Source: Algoriphagus sp. Y33 (lineage in GTDB: Bacteria > Bacteroidota > Bacteroidia > Cytophagales > Cyclobacteriaceae). From it: a DNA stretch of 64,000 nucleotides. The notes beneath the pieces were generated by a model that saw only the letters and a program-made list of their open reading frames with translations, made no database searches and was not told the DNA's origin. Each line of letters starts with the position of its first letter. Position 1 is the first letter of the stretch. Positions 1 to 7,253 of the stretch are shown here, in pieces. A program made the translations under genes and the position numbers. The stretch covers positions 6,004,001-6,068,000 of the forward strand of contig NZ_CP061947.1 in NCBI RefSeq assembly GCF_014838715.1. The letters run 5' to 3'.

Positions 1-119
1 CAAGCTGGAAGAAGTAAGAATGTAGACGAAGTGATCAGTTGATTTACTTTTGATGAAGAGAAGAAAAAATATGTTCAGCCAGAGGTGTCATTTGAATGAC
101 TTTTGCTGATATAAATGGA

Positions 120-149
120 ATGCGGAGCAGCAATGCTCCGTATTTTTTT
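120..149 (+). terminator. Intrinsic terminator, plus strand
   Basis: Seven-pair GC-rich stem (CGGAGCA at 123-129 with TGCTCCG at 134-140, GCAA loop) is followed directly by a run of seven T. It probably ends a plus-strand gene whose body lies left of the window. Confidence 0.7.
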
Positions 150-524
150 AACCACAGGGGCACAGAAGACACAGATTAGTGTATCCATCGCGGCCGTTCG
201 TGTCACACGAATGGCTTTTTTATGATAGCGTTTAACCACAATGGTCACGGAGCCTTACATGTAGGCTGCCATTTTTGATAATACCTCTTATCTGGATTTT
301 ACAAGTGATTAAGAGCTATTTGGAGAGAATACCTTTTTGTCAGTCCAAAAAGCGAAAGCCGAAAAGCCGGTGCGAAGGCAGCTGAGATTACTAACCTTAT
401 ATAGTGGAGAAGGTTAATAGATAGTAATCCTTTTTTCTTAGATCAGAGATTTCAGTTTATGTTGGCGGAAAGTAAAATCATTGGCTGTGTTCTCTGTGTT
501 AACCCGTGACCATTGCGGTTTACC

Positions 525-566
525 AAAAAATATAAAACAAAACCCCGCTTGAGCAATCAAGCGGGG
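525..566 (-). terminator. Intrinsic terminator of the secreted-protein gene
   Basis: Perfect 10-bp stem CCCCGCTTGA/TCAAGCGGGG (543-552 with 557-566) with a GCAA loop. Read on the minus strand it is followed by a T-rich tract and sits 23 nt after the stop codon of the gene that ends at 590. Confidence 0.85.
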
Positions 567-589
567 CTAGTTAAGAAAGTTGGTTTAGC

Positions 590-1156
590 TTATAGGCTAG
601 TTACATATCCTTCAAATCCTGATGCAGTTTTTACTTTAAAGTTGATGCCTGCTCCACTTACCTTGTCGATAGTGTAGATTTTGTGAAGACCTTGAGGATT
701 GTCGATTTTTTCTGTGTGGATCAATTTATCGCCATCGTAGATCATAACTTCGATATCTTTTGCTTCAAGGTTGCTTACAAGCAATCTGTATTTGTTTCCA
801 CCCATAGGAGATACTCTAGAGAATACAGCGGGAGATTTTGCTACATAGTTATTGAAAGAAGCAGTTCTCAAAACACCTGATTCATCCATAACTTCTACAG
901 AGTAGCTTCCTTGAGGAAGTGCTTTAAGATCATATTTCTTAGCGAAAGCCTCTGTCTTGTTAATTCTGTCTCTTAAGATCAATCGATCTTCGGAATCCGT
1001 GATTTTCACAATCACGATACCTTGTGGTGCTTCATTGAAAGCTACTGCTACCTTAGTGGTTTCAGTCTGTCTGATTTGAACAGCTGTACCTTCAGATTTT
1101 GCAAACGCTCCTGCAGCGATCCCCGCTACAAAAAGCAATGTGAATAATTTTTTCAT
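590..1156 (-). CDS. Small secreted protein, beta-sandwich-like, function unknown
   Basis: 188 residues starting MKKLFTLLFVAGIAAGAFAK, a classic Sec signal peptide with a probable AFA cleavage site near residue 19. The mature part is rich in short beta strands with alternating hydrophobic residues (IVIVKITD, YSVEVMD, YRLLVSN, IEVMIYDG), as in the small immunoglobulin-like secreted proteins common in Bacteroidota (similar in style to DUF3244). There is no lipobox, no recognised enzyme motif and no obvious C-terminal sorting domain. It is a single-gene unit with its own well-formed promoter (1281-1311) and terminator (525-566), so it is probably well expressed. A periplasmic or secreted role is inference only. 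Confidence 0.75.
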   Translation of the reverse strand: MKKLFTLLFVAGIAAGAFAKSEGTAVQIRQTETTKVAVAFNEAPQGIVIVKITDSEDRLILRDRINKTEAFAKKYDLKALPQGSYSVEVMDESGVLRTASFNNYVAKSPAVFSRVSPMGGNKYRLLVSNLEAKDIEVMIYDGDKLIHTEKIDNPQGLHKIYTIDKVSGAGINFKVKTASGFEGYVTSL

Positions 1157-1280
1157 TTTAATAATTGGTTTGAATAGGTTCTAAATTTTGTGTAACCGCC
1201 AGACGGCTGATTCGTCTCTGGAAGGGATATTTTGGGTTACATTTTCCATCGGGGTAACCGATTGGTTTGTTATTATGATT

Positions 1281-1311
1281 CAAAGGTACGACGGAAAACA
1301 TTAATTGCAAA
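1281..1311 (-). promoter_or_regulatory. Bacteroidota housekeeping promoter
   Basis: On the minus strand TTTG (1308-1311) is separated by exactly 19 nt from TACCTTTG (1281-1288), matching the TTTG / TAnnTTTG consensus of the Bacteroidota primary sigma factor. It lies about 125 nt upstream of the ATG at 1156, which leaves a leader of roughly 115 nt. Confidence 0.75.
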
Positions 1312-1650
1312 TACTTCAATAAAAAAAGATCATTGTTAATGATTTCGTAACAGAATAATGAAATATTTATGGATTTAATAAAATGCTTCCGCAATCGATA
1401 GCGGAACTCGTTGAATTTTGATTTTTTCTTGTTTTAAGGAATAAAAATCTGTTTTTTCTAAAAATTCAAAATTAAATTACCGATATACTGATCTTTTTCT
1501 TTTCAATTCCGATAGAAATTTTGTGAAAAAAAAATAAAAATATTTTATAACGACTGGTTTTTGACACTAGAATCGATCCTCTTTCGGTAAATTTAGTTCC
1601 TTGTCATCTGTATTCTTGTGTTCGTTTTACCCTACTAGTTAAGATTGGGC

Positions 1651-1689
1651 AAAAAAAACAGGTTTAGAATTGAATTTCTAAACCTGTTT
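1651..1689 (-). terminator. Intrinsic terminator of the sigma/DUF4252 operon
   Basis: Perfect 14-bp stem (1656-1669 with 1676-1689) with a 6-nt loop, followed on the minus strand by a run of T. It lies 53 nt beyond the stop of the second DUF4252 gene and ends the operon that starts at 3915. Confidence 0.88.
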
Positions 1690-1742
1690 AATGAGTTCTT
1701 ACGAAAAATAGGTTTTCTGTGATTTCTGATTTTTTGGAAGAA

Positions 1743-2231
1743 TTAATTTCTTCCCTTATAATTTGCCGCTTTGGCTACCAATTCTTGGTCAAATGATCCT
1801 TTGAGTTCCACCACTATTAGGTCGCCATCATCACCTCCCACGAGGACGACTAGATCCGAAATTTTATTCCCTCCTTTAGAATATACCATTACCCCGCCTT
1901 TTTTTCCTTCGGAAGCTTCCATCAACAGCTCATATCTTTCTCTTTCCAATCCCTTCTGCAAGGTTTTGTATTCGAGGAGTGCATCATCTGCATGATCAGG
2001 TAGTGTGAAAAAATTCAGTTTCTCTATAGACTTTGCTACAGTAGCCATGTCATTTTCGTCGATGTCGATTTTGAAGCCATTGGCAAAGTTCATGAAATTC
2101 CCTCCCAGCTCCATGTGGAAGAAATCATCTTCACTCTTATACTTTTCGTATAGTGCTTTCACACTTTTGCTCTGTGCCTGTACGGTTATCACCGTCCCGA
2201 TTAGTGCTAGGGTTAGAATTAGTTTTTTCAT
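1743..2231 (-). CDS. DUF4252 domain protein (second copy)
   Basis: 162 residues with a signal peptide (MKKLILTLALIGTVITVQAQ, cleavage after AQA/AQ). The mature protein has the features of DUF4252: an N-terminal helix with a K-x-E-D-D-F-F stretch, an 'FxMELGGNFMNFA' segment, a 'KLNFF' strand and a C-terminal GDLIVVELKGSF strand. Function of the family is not known to me; the proteins are exported and are usually encoded beside an ECF sigma factor in Bacteroidota. It is the last gene of the operon and a paralogue of the gene just upstream (89-nt gap). Envelope stress or surface signalling is inference from the neighbours. Confidence 0.8.
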   Translation of the reverse strand: MKKLILTLALIGTVITVQAQSKSVKALYEKYKSEDDFFHMELGGNFMNFANGFKIDIDENDMATVAKSIEKLNFFTLPDHADDALLEYKTLQKGLERERYELLMEASEGKKGGVMVYSKGGNKISDLVVLVGGDDGDLIVVELKGSFDQELVAKAANYKGRN

Positions 2232-2320
2232 AGTCTTTTTATAGTATGGTTAGTTTAAATGATTTTCAATTCCTGAAACCTTGTCATTTAACATCCAGTT
2301 TCGCATTACTTGATACTTCA

Positions 2321-2866
2321 TTACTTGCTTCCCTTCGGTCCTTTACCTCCTTTGCCATACAGATCCATTCCCGGTATATCCGTCTTCTCAGCAAGCAAGT
2401 TCAAATCCTCATAAGTGAAATTCCCAAGCATGGATAAAAGTGTGAAATCACCTTTTTCGCCGGAAATCATCATTAGTTCCTTTACCAATCCTCCTTCTTC
2501 ACGAACCATAAACTTCAGGCTACTTTCCTTGTCCTGCACGATCATTAAATCCTCGTACTTATTTTGACTAAGTTTCCCCATTGCCTCTTTGTAGAAGGTC
2601 AGCCCGTCCACTTCGGACGAAGAAAGAATCCTGATTCCTTTAACTTTTAATATCAATGATCCCAGATCCTCAGAGTCTTTATCCGTACCTGCGTTGTTTT
2701 TCAGGAATCCTCCAGCCATCTGCATCATCTTGGGGCTGATATATACTCTGGAGAATCTGTCGTCATCCATGTATTTGGAGAAGAATCGCTGAATCGCATC
2801 ATCCTGAGCTTGCGCCTTTATGACAAAGGCGAAGACCAAAAGTGGAATTAGAAGAAATTTTTGCAT
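2321..2866 (-). CDS. DUF4252 domain protein (first copy)
   Basis: 181 residues, signal peptide MQKFLLIPLLVFAFVIKAQAQ. The mature part follows the DUF4252 layout: 'FFSKYMDDDRFSRVYISPKMM' type start (a predicted helix then strand), 'KVKGIRILSS' strand, acidic helix 'NKYEDLMIVQD', and the C-terminal 'DFTLLSMLGNF' strand. The basic tail (residues about 170-181) is rich in Gly and Lys. The start codon is 3 nt after the stop of the anti-sigma-like gene, so the two are very likely translationally coupled. The downstream paralogue shares the fold but only modest sequence identity, indicating an old duplication. Confidence 0.82.
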   Translation of the reverse strand: MQKFLLIPLLVFAFVIKAQAQDDAIQRFFSKYMDDDRFSRVYISPKMMQMAGGFLKNNAGTDKDSEDLGSLILKVKGIRILSSSEVDGLTFYKEAMGKLSQNKYEDLMIVQDKESSLKFMVREEGGLVKELMMISGEKGDFTLLSMLGNFTYEDLNLLAEKTDIPGMDLYGKGGKGPKGSK

Positions 2867-2869
2867 GGC

Positions 2870-3298
2870 TTATTTAATTATGGAGTTGCCAAATAATTGG
2901 TTTGTCGTATTCAGGTATTTCAAATCATTCATCACATTCATTTCCTCCTGTCCTTTGGAGAGATTGGTTTGGATCAATGCAAAGGCCTGCATCACTTCCG
3001 TATAAGCCCGCTGCTCAGCTTGTTTTTGCTCATATACTGTCCATCCCCATACAGAACCTATCAGAATCGCTACCGAGGCTGCCCAATTCATCCAATTTGC
3101 CGGTTTGATCTTTATGGTTTTGGTAGGCATCTTCAGATTAGGCTCTTCGGAAGAGAGGGTGCTAATGCCTAAGAACAACGCTTTCTCATCTTCATAGCCA
3201 ACGGAGGCTTGAAGTAAGGTTTTTAGTTCTTGTTCTTCTGCCAGGCTGCTCTCAGCTGCCCAGTACTTGTCTAGTAACTCATCTATTCGCTGATTCAT
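2870..3298 (-). CDS. Probable membrane anti-sigma factor-like protein
   Basis: 142 residues. An N-terminal charged helical region (residues 1-50, with an 'LLDKYWAAESSLAEEQEL' helix of the kind seen in zinc-less anti-sigma N-termini) is followed by one membrane span at about residues 68-89 and a helical extracytoplasmic part of about 50 residues. It lies between an ECF sigma factor gene and an exported DUF4252 gene, the usual place of an anti-sigma factor. No HxxxCxxC motif is visible, so it is not a classical ZAS anti-sigma. Assignment rests on topology and context. Confidence 0.65.
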   Translation of the reverse strand: MNQRIDELLDKYWAAESSLAEEQELKTLLQASVGYEDEKALFLGISTLSSEEPNLKMPTKTIKIKPANWMNWAASVAILIGSVWGWTVYEQKQAEQRAYTEVMQAFALIQTNLSKGQEEMNVMNDLKYLNTTNQLFGNSIIK

Positions 3299-3423
3299 GT
3301 GTGTATAATTGTTTTTCTGTTAGCACCCCGATTATTAGGGACAGGCTATGGAATCTTCGCAAGGTCTGTAATCATCCCATTGTGTGACGCTTTCGTCATG
3401 CCTGCCTACCGTCAGGTTCGGTT

Positions 3424-3915
3424 TCATTTGGTTGATTTTTGGTTGGGCATCCGTTCTCGAATGCTTTTTCTGGCTCTGTGAAGATTTACTTTCACCTGAT
3501 CCAGGCTTATGTCCAGGTACTCTGTGATTTCTTCATAACTCATTCCTTCCACTTCTCTTAGGTGGAAAATTTCCTGCTGCCGCAAAGGCAAGGTCTTTAC
3601 AAGGTTCATTACTTGTCTGACAGAGTCCTTTGTGTCTTCAGAAACTGATTCTTCCATCCTCAATTCTTCCAGGCCTTCTAATGATTCTAGTTTCTTGGTT
3701 TGTCGAAAGTGCATTAGGATTTCATTTTTCAAACTGCTAACCAGCCAGCCGGTCAGATTTGGATGATCTTGAAGTTCCGTTTGCCGTCCAAAAGATTTTT
3801 CGAAGACATTCTGAAGCATATCCTCAGTGAGGGATCGATCCCTCACCCAGAGATAACCCAGCCTGTAGAGCCTGCCTCTTTGCGGCCAGATATGTGCTTC
3901 AAAAAATGACTTCAT
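3424..3915 (-). CDS. ECF-type RNA polymerase sigma factor
   Basis: 163 residues. Region 2 is at about residues 8-75 (RLGYLWVRDRSLTEDMLQNV, a -35/-10 recognition and core-binding segment) and region 4 at about 105-155 (LPLRQQEIFHLREVEGMSYE then EEITEYLDISLDQVKVNLHRA, the helix-turn-helix). Length fits ECF sigma factors, which lack regions 1 and 3. It heads the operon followed by an anti-sigma-like membrane protein and two DUF4252 proteins. A 125-nt gap separates it from the next gene; I see no terminator in it. The signal it responds to cannot be read from the sequence; regulation by the neighbouring membrane protein is the natural inference. Confidence 0.88.
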   Translation of the reverse strand: MKSFFEAHIWPQRGRLYRLGYLWVRDRSLTEDMLQNVFEKSFGRQTELQDHPNLTGWLVSSLKNEILMHFRQTKKLESLEGLEELRMEESVSEDTKDSVRQVMNLVKTLPLRQQEIFHLREVEGMSYEEITEYLDISLDQVKVNLHRARKSIRERMPNQKSTK

Positions 3916-4154
3916 TTAATACGGTAATGCATGGAAAAGACAAATGTTACAGTTGAGAAGAAAAAAAGTATGAGTTTTTAAACTTACTGAAAAAAGGAGA
4001 GCCGAAAGACGCTCAATAATTTATGGGTTGGCTAAGAGGGCTGGCTAGACTAAATTGCTTCTAAATTAGAACCGGAAATAGTATGCATGCCTACTATTTC
4101 GTAAATTGCTAATGTCTTATGGAAAAAGTACACGGAAATCTCTCACAAAAGCGC

Positions 4155-4185
4155 ATAAAAAAAGCCATGAATTGCTTCATGGCTT
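4155..4185 (-). terminator. tRNA-Phe terminator
   Basis: Perfect 10-bp stem (4162-4171 with 4176-4185) with a TTGC loop, followed on the minus strand by a T tract. It begins one base after the tRNA 3' end. Confidence 0.85.
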
Positions 4186-4186
4186 G

Positions 4187-4259
4187 TGGTGATAAGTGGA
4201 CTCGAACCACCGACTCACGGATTTTCAGTCCGATGCTCTACCAACTGAGCTATATCACC
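4187..4259 (-). tRNA. tRNA-Phe (anticodon GAA)
   Basis: 73-nt cloverleaf read on the minus strand: acceptor GGTGATA/TATCACC, D arm GCTC/GAGC with AGTTGGTA loop, anticodon stem TCGGA/TCCGT-type with loop CTGAAAA (anticodon GAA), T arm GGTGG/CCACT with TTCGAGT loop, discriminator A. The CCA end is not encoded. It is a single-tRNA unit with its own promoter and terminator. Confidence 0.96.
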
Positions 4260-4275
4260 TTGTTGTAAAGTGATG

Positions 4276-4306
4276 CAAAGGTAGGTATTTGAGTATTTGA
4301 AGCAAG
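4276..4306 (-). promoter_or_regulatory. tRNA-Phe promoter
   Basis: On the minus strand CTTG (4303-4306), 19 nt, then TACCTTTG (4276-4283), a full match to the -7 consensus TAnnTTTG of Bacteroidota. It is 16 nt upstream of the mature tRNA 5' end, which fits a short pre-tRNA leader. Confidence 0.78.
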
Positions 4307-4361
4307 CCATTTTAGAAAAAAATATAGACTAAAACCCAAGAAACACGCTAATATCATCACT

Positions 4362-5696
4362 ATGAGCTTTTTATCTCAATTAATATTTTTGATCATTTTG
4401 GCAGCTGCCGGCTTCTTTTTGGTCAAACGTGTAAAATTCCTTCGTAGGAATATTTTACTGGGCAAGGCTGAGACGCGAAATGACCGGCAGGATAGGCGTT
4501 GGAAGACTATGCTTTTGGTGGCTTTTGGCCAGCAGAAGATGTTTAAGCGATTTATCCCTGCATTTTTGCACTTCTTTGTCTATGTCGGATTTCTGGTGAT
4601 CAATCTTGAAGTCCTGGAATTTGTTCTGGATGGGGTTTTTGGCACCCACCGCCTATTTGCTCCCTATCTAGGTGGTCTTTATCTGACAGCAATGAACATT
4701 TTCGAATTTCTGGCAGTGGCAGTCCTTATTTCCTGCGTAATCTTTTTGATCCGAAGAAATGTGGTCAAGGTGCCACGTTTTTCCAAGCCCGAGATGAAAG
4801 GCTGGCCGGCGATGGATGGTAATTTGATCCTATGTATTGAGATTGTGTTGATGATAGCAATCCTGAAAATGAATGCTGCCGATCAGATTCTGGCTTCAAG
4901 AGGAGTAGGGCATTATATAGTTGTTGGAGACCTGTTTTTTAGTGGGATTTTACATCCGTTTTTCGAGAACATGAGTTCCGGTTTTCTGATTTTTGTCGAG
5001 CGAATTGCATGGTGGTTTCATATAATCGGGATTCTGGCCTTTGCTATTTACGTGACCTACTCTAAGCATTTGCATATTTTTCTGGCCTTTCCAAATACAT
5101 GGTATTCGAATCTAAAGCCCAAAGGTGAGATGGAGAATATGACGGCAGTGACCAATGAAGTGAATATGATGCTTGGTATTCCTGTGGATACCCCGACTGA
5201 TCCTCCTGCCGAAATCGCTAGATTTGGAGCCAAAGACATCAATGATTTGAGTTGGATCAATGTAATGAATGCCTATTCCTGTACCGAATGCGGTAGATGT
5301 ACGGCTGAATGTCCGGCCAACTTGACCGGTAAGAAGCTGTCTCCACGTAAAATCATGATGGATGTGAGGGATCGGGCTGAGGAAGTGGGGAAAAGTCTGG
5401 ATAAAGGTGGGAAAGGGTTTGAGGATGGGAAATCGCTTTTGGGCGATTATATCACCAAGGAAGAATTAAATGCCTGTACCAGTTGCAATGCTTGTGTGGA
5501 GGCTTGTCCGGTGAATATTGACCCACTTGCAATCATTCTGGAAATGAGACGCTACGTGGCGATGGAAGAATCCGGCACCCCGGCTCAGTGGAATGCGATG
5601 TTTCAAAATATGGAGACCAGCTTTGCACCATGGAAATTTAGTCCTGCAGATCGATTCAACTGGGCAGAGAAAGTGAAGGATGAGGAAATGGAGTAA
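4362..5696 (+). CDS. Membrane-bound (4Fe-4S) oxidoreductase, electron-transfer subunit
   Basis: 444 residues. The N-terminal half carries about five membrane spans (near 1-22, 67-90, 110-140, 150-172 and 215-240) resembling the NarI/HdrE cytochrome-b type membrane domain. The C-terminal half has two 4Fe-4S motifs, CTECGRCTAECP at about residue 307 and CTSCNACVEACP at about residue 371. The next gene supplies a CCG-domain subunit, so together they resemble the split form of heterodisulfide-reductase-like/GlcF-like enzymes that pass electrons from soluble dehydrogenases or ETF into the quinone pool. The physiological donor cannot be read from the sequence. A shared operon with the next gene is likely despite a 158-nt gap of low-complexity 'cagttatcagt' type repeats. 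Confidence 0.85.
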   Translation: MSFLSQLIFLIILAAAGFFLVKRVKFLRRNILLGKAETRNDRQDRRWKTMLLVAFGQQKMFKRFIPAFLHFFVYVGFLVINLEVLEFVLDGVFGTHRLFAPYLGGLYLTAMNIFEFLAVAVLISCVIFLIRRNVVKVPRFSKPEMKGWPAMDGNLILCIEIVLMIAILKMNAADQILASRGVGHYIVVGDLFFSGILHPFFENMSSGFLIFVERIAWWFHIIGILAFAIYVTYSKHLHIFLAFPNTWYSNLKPKGEMENMTAVTNEVNMMLGIPVDTPTDPPAEIARFGAKDINDLSWINVMNAYSCTECGRCTAECPANLTGKKLSPRKIMMDVRDRAEEVGKSLDKGGKGFEDGKSLLGDYITKEELNACTSCNACVEACPVNIDPLAIILEMRRYVAMEESGTPAQWNAMFQNMETSFAPWKFSPADRFNWAEKVKDEEME

Positions 5697-5854
5697 GCAG
5701 TTATCAGTCTCAGTCATCAGTTTCAGTAGACAGGCAGACTCGGTAAGTGAAGTGAAATAAATAGTATAAAGAATTTGAGGTTTCTGAGCAGAGGCCATTT
5801 CTGAATTAGAGATTGTGCTCGTAAATCGTAATTCTCAAATCGTAATTCTAAATT

Positions 5855-6646
5855 ATGTCTACATATAAAGTTCCAACCATGGCCGAGATGGCCGGTAAGG
5901 GAGAAAGTCCGGAAGTGTTGTTCTGGGTGGGCTGTGCCGGATCATTCGATGACAGGTATAAGGCCGTGACTCAGGCCTTTGTCAAAATCCTAAATAAAGT
6001 GAGTGTAAGTTTTGCTGTGCTGGGCCCGGAGGAAGCCTGTACAGGCGATCCTGCCAGACGTGCTGGGAATGAATTTCTTTTCCAAATGCAAGCTGTTGCA
6101 AATATTCAGGTGATGAATGGTTACAACATCAAAAAGGTGGTCACTGCTTGCCCACACTGCTTTAATACAATTAAAAATGAGTATCCGGCCTTGGGCGGGA
6201 ATTATGAAGTGATCCATCATTCGCAGTTTCTCCAGCAACTGATCAATGACGGTAAAGTGACGCTAAAAGGAGGGGGAGGATTCAAAGGGAAGAAGATCAC
6301 TTTTCACGATTCTTGCTACTTGGGCAGAGCAAACAATGTGTATGAGGCGCCGAGAGATGTCATTAAAGCCTTGGATGTAGAACTGGTGGAAATGAAGCGC
6401 TGCAAGACCAAAGGACTCTGCTGTGGTGCCGGTGGAGCACAGATGTTCAAAGAGCCTGAGCCGGGCAATAAAGATATTAACGTGGAGCGGACTGAAGAAG
6501 CTTTGGCGACCGGAGCCAGCACAATTGCTGTAGGATGTCCTTTCTGCCTTACCATGATGACAGACGGTGTGAAGAATAAGGAGAAAGAAGCTGAAGTGAA
6601 GGTTTACGATCTGGCAGAAATGATCGCCAAGGATATGGGTATTTAA
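5855..6646 (+). CDS. CCG-domain Fe-S protein (HdrB-like)
   Basis: 263 residues with two cysteine-rich CCG-type domains. The first includes 'GCAGSFDDRY', 'EEACTGDPARR' and 'ACPHCFNTIKNEYP'; the second 'FHDSCYLGRANNVYEAPR', 'CCGAGGAQMF' and 'GCPFCLTMM'. In characterised relatives (HdrB, GlcF C-terminal half, LutA) these bind a non-cubane or 4Fe-4S cluster that accepts electrons. It has no membrane span and no signal peptide, so it would be the cytoplasmic partner of the membrane Fe-S subunit encoded just upstream. The start ATG at 5855 follows a short AT-rich repeat; no alternative in-frame start looks better. Confidence 0.87.
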   Translation: MSTYKVPTMAEMAGKGESPEVLFWVGCAGSFDDRYKAVTQAFVKILNKVSVSFAVLGPEEACTGDPARRAGNEFLFQMQAVANIQVMNGYNIKKVVTACPHCFNTIKNEYPALGGNYEVIHHSQFLQQLINDGKVTLKGGGGFKGKKITFHDSCYLGRANNVYEAPRDVIKALDVELVEMKRCKTKGLCCGAGGAQMFKEPEPGNKDINVERTEEALATGASTIAVGCPFCLTMMTDGVKNKEKEAEVKVYDLAEMIAKDMGI

Positions 6647-6724
6647 GTTTTTCCATGAATCAATTTGACCCTTTTTGCCGTTAGGTAGAAAGGGTTTTTC
6701 TTTACCAATACGTAGCAAGCAATT

Positions 6725-7213
6725 ATGTACATTGAATTTAAAGATATGCCGGAAGACTCACGGGTTTGGATTTACCAGGCTGCACGTCGATTTTCCGGGC
6801 ACGAAAAAGAGCTAATAGCATCTAAGTTGTCCATTTTCTGTGATGGATGGAACACGCACGGTAACAGAATGCCGACATCTTTTGAGATTTTGGACGATCA
6901 GATCTTGGTGCTGGCTGTTGATGAATCAGGTTTGGGAGCAAGTGGATGCTCGATCGATAGCTCCGTGAGGACTTTGCGTGAGCTGGAAGATGAAATCGAA
7001 AATAATATCACGGATCAGGGGAAAGTGACTTTCAAATCCATTTCGGGTGAAATCAGCGTAGTTTCTGCTTTGGGAATCAAATCAAAAGTCACTTCCGGAG
7101 AGATCGGTTTTCAAACTCTTGTGATCAATCCGCAGGTTCAAAGTAAAAAAGACTTAGAAAGTGTGTGGATTTTGGCAGGGAATAGTTGGCTGAGCAGATA
7201 CTTTCCAAATTAA
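6725..7213 (+). CDS. Conserved protein of unknown function
   Basis: 162 residues, soluble, no signal peptide. It opens with 'MYIEFKDMPEDSRVWIYQAAR', contains an alpha/beta pattern with a conserved-looking 'FCDGWNTHGN' segment (Cys-Asp-x-Trp-x-x-His) and 'DESGLGASGCSIDSSVRTLR'. The Gly/Ser-rich loop resembles the small Bacteroidota proteins often mislabelled 'ABC transporter ATPase' in databases, but I see no Walker A, Walker B or signature motif, so that label would be wrong. It sits between the Fe-S pair and the PorE-like gene on the same strand (78-nt and 40-nt gaps). Cys, His and Asp in the conserved segment could bind a metal; that is speculation. Confidence 0.75.
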   Translation: MYIEFKDMPEDSRVWIYQAARRFSGHEKELIASKLSIFCDGWNTHGNRMPTSFEILDDQILVLAVDESGLGASGCSIDSSVRTLRELEDEIENNITDQGKVTFKSISGEISVVSALGIKSKVTSGEIGFQTLVINPQVQSKKDLESVWILAGNSWLSRYFPN

Positions 7214-7253
7214 TTTAGTAATATTCAGAATAGATCATCAATAGCTCTCTCAG

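Larger units (their letters stand above)
1..589. other. Intergenic region with dispersed-repeat remnants
   Basis: No convincing complete gene. The first 42 bases could be the last 14 codons of a plus-strand gene (open from the window edge to a TGA at 40-42), because a plus-strand terminator follows at 120-149, but another frame closes at 22-24, so the reading frame is undecided. From about 149 to 525 the DNA contains several versions of an 'AACCACA..GGTCACGGAG' type sequence, two of them in inverted orientation (231-255 and 497-525). This looks like degenerate repeat material rather than coding sequence. Confidence 0.5.
1157..1742. other. Intergenic region: leader, promoter and terminator only
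   Basis: This AT-rich 586-nt stretch holds the leader and promoter of the downstream minus-strand gene (1157-1311) and the terminator of the DUF4252 operon (1651-1689). The leader contains short inverted repeats (GGTTAC...GTAACC near 1235-1260). I see no gene in the remaining 1312-1650. Confidence 0.6.

Noticed and set aside
1..42. C-terminal end of a plus-strand gene
   Set aside because: Two frames are open from the edge and neither tail is recognisable; only the terminator at 120-149 hints at it.
683..880. 65-codon plus-strand frame inside the secreted-protein gene
   Set aside because: Antisense shadow of the gene at 590-1156, which has signal peptide, promoter and terminator.
1158..1394. 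78-codon minus-strand frame upstream of the secreted-protein gene
   Set aside because: It covers the promoter and leader; composition and lack of motifs suggest chance.
3299..3423. Possible small gene or repeat between sigma factor and anti-sigma-like gene
   Set aside because: Only a short CTGCCTACCGTCAGG-type palindrome-like stretch is visible; too short and too weak to call.
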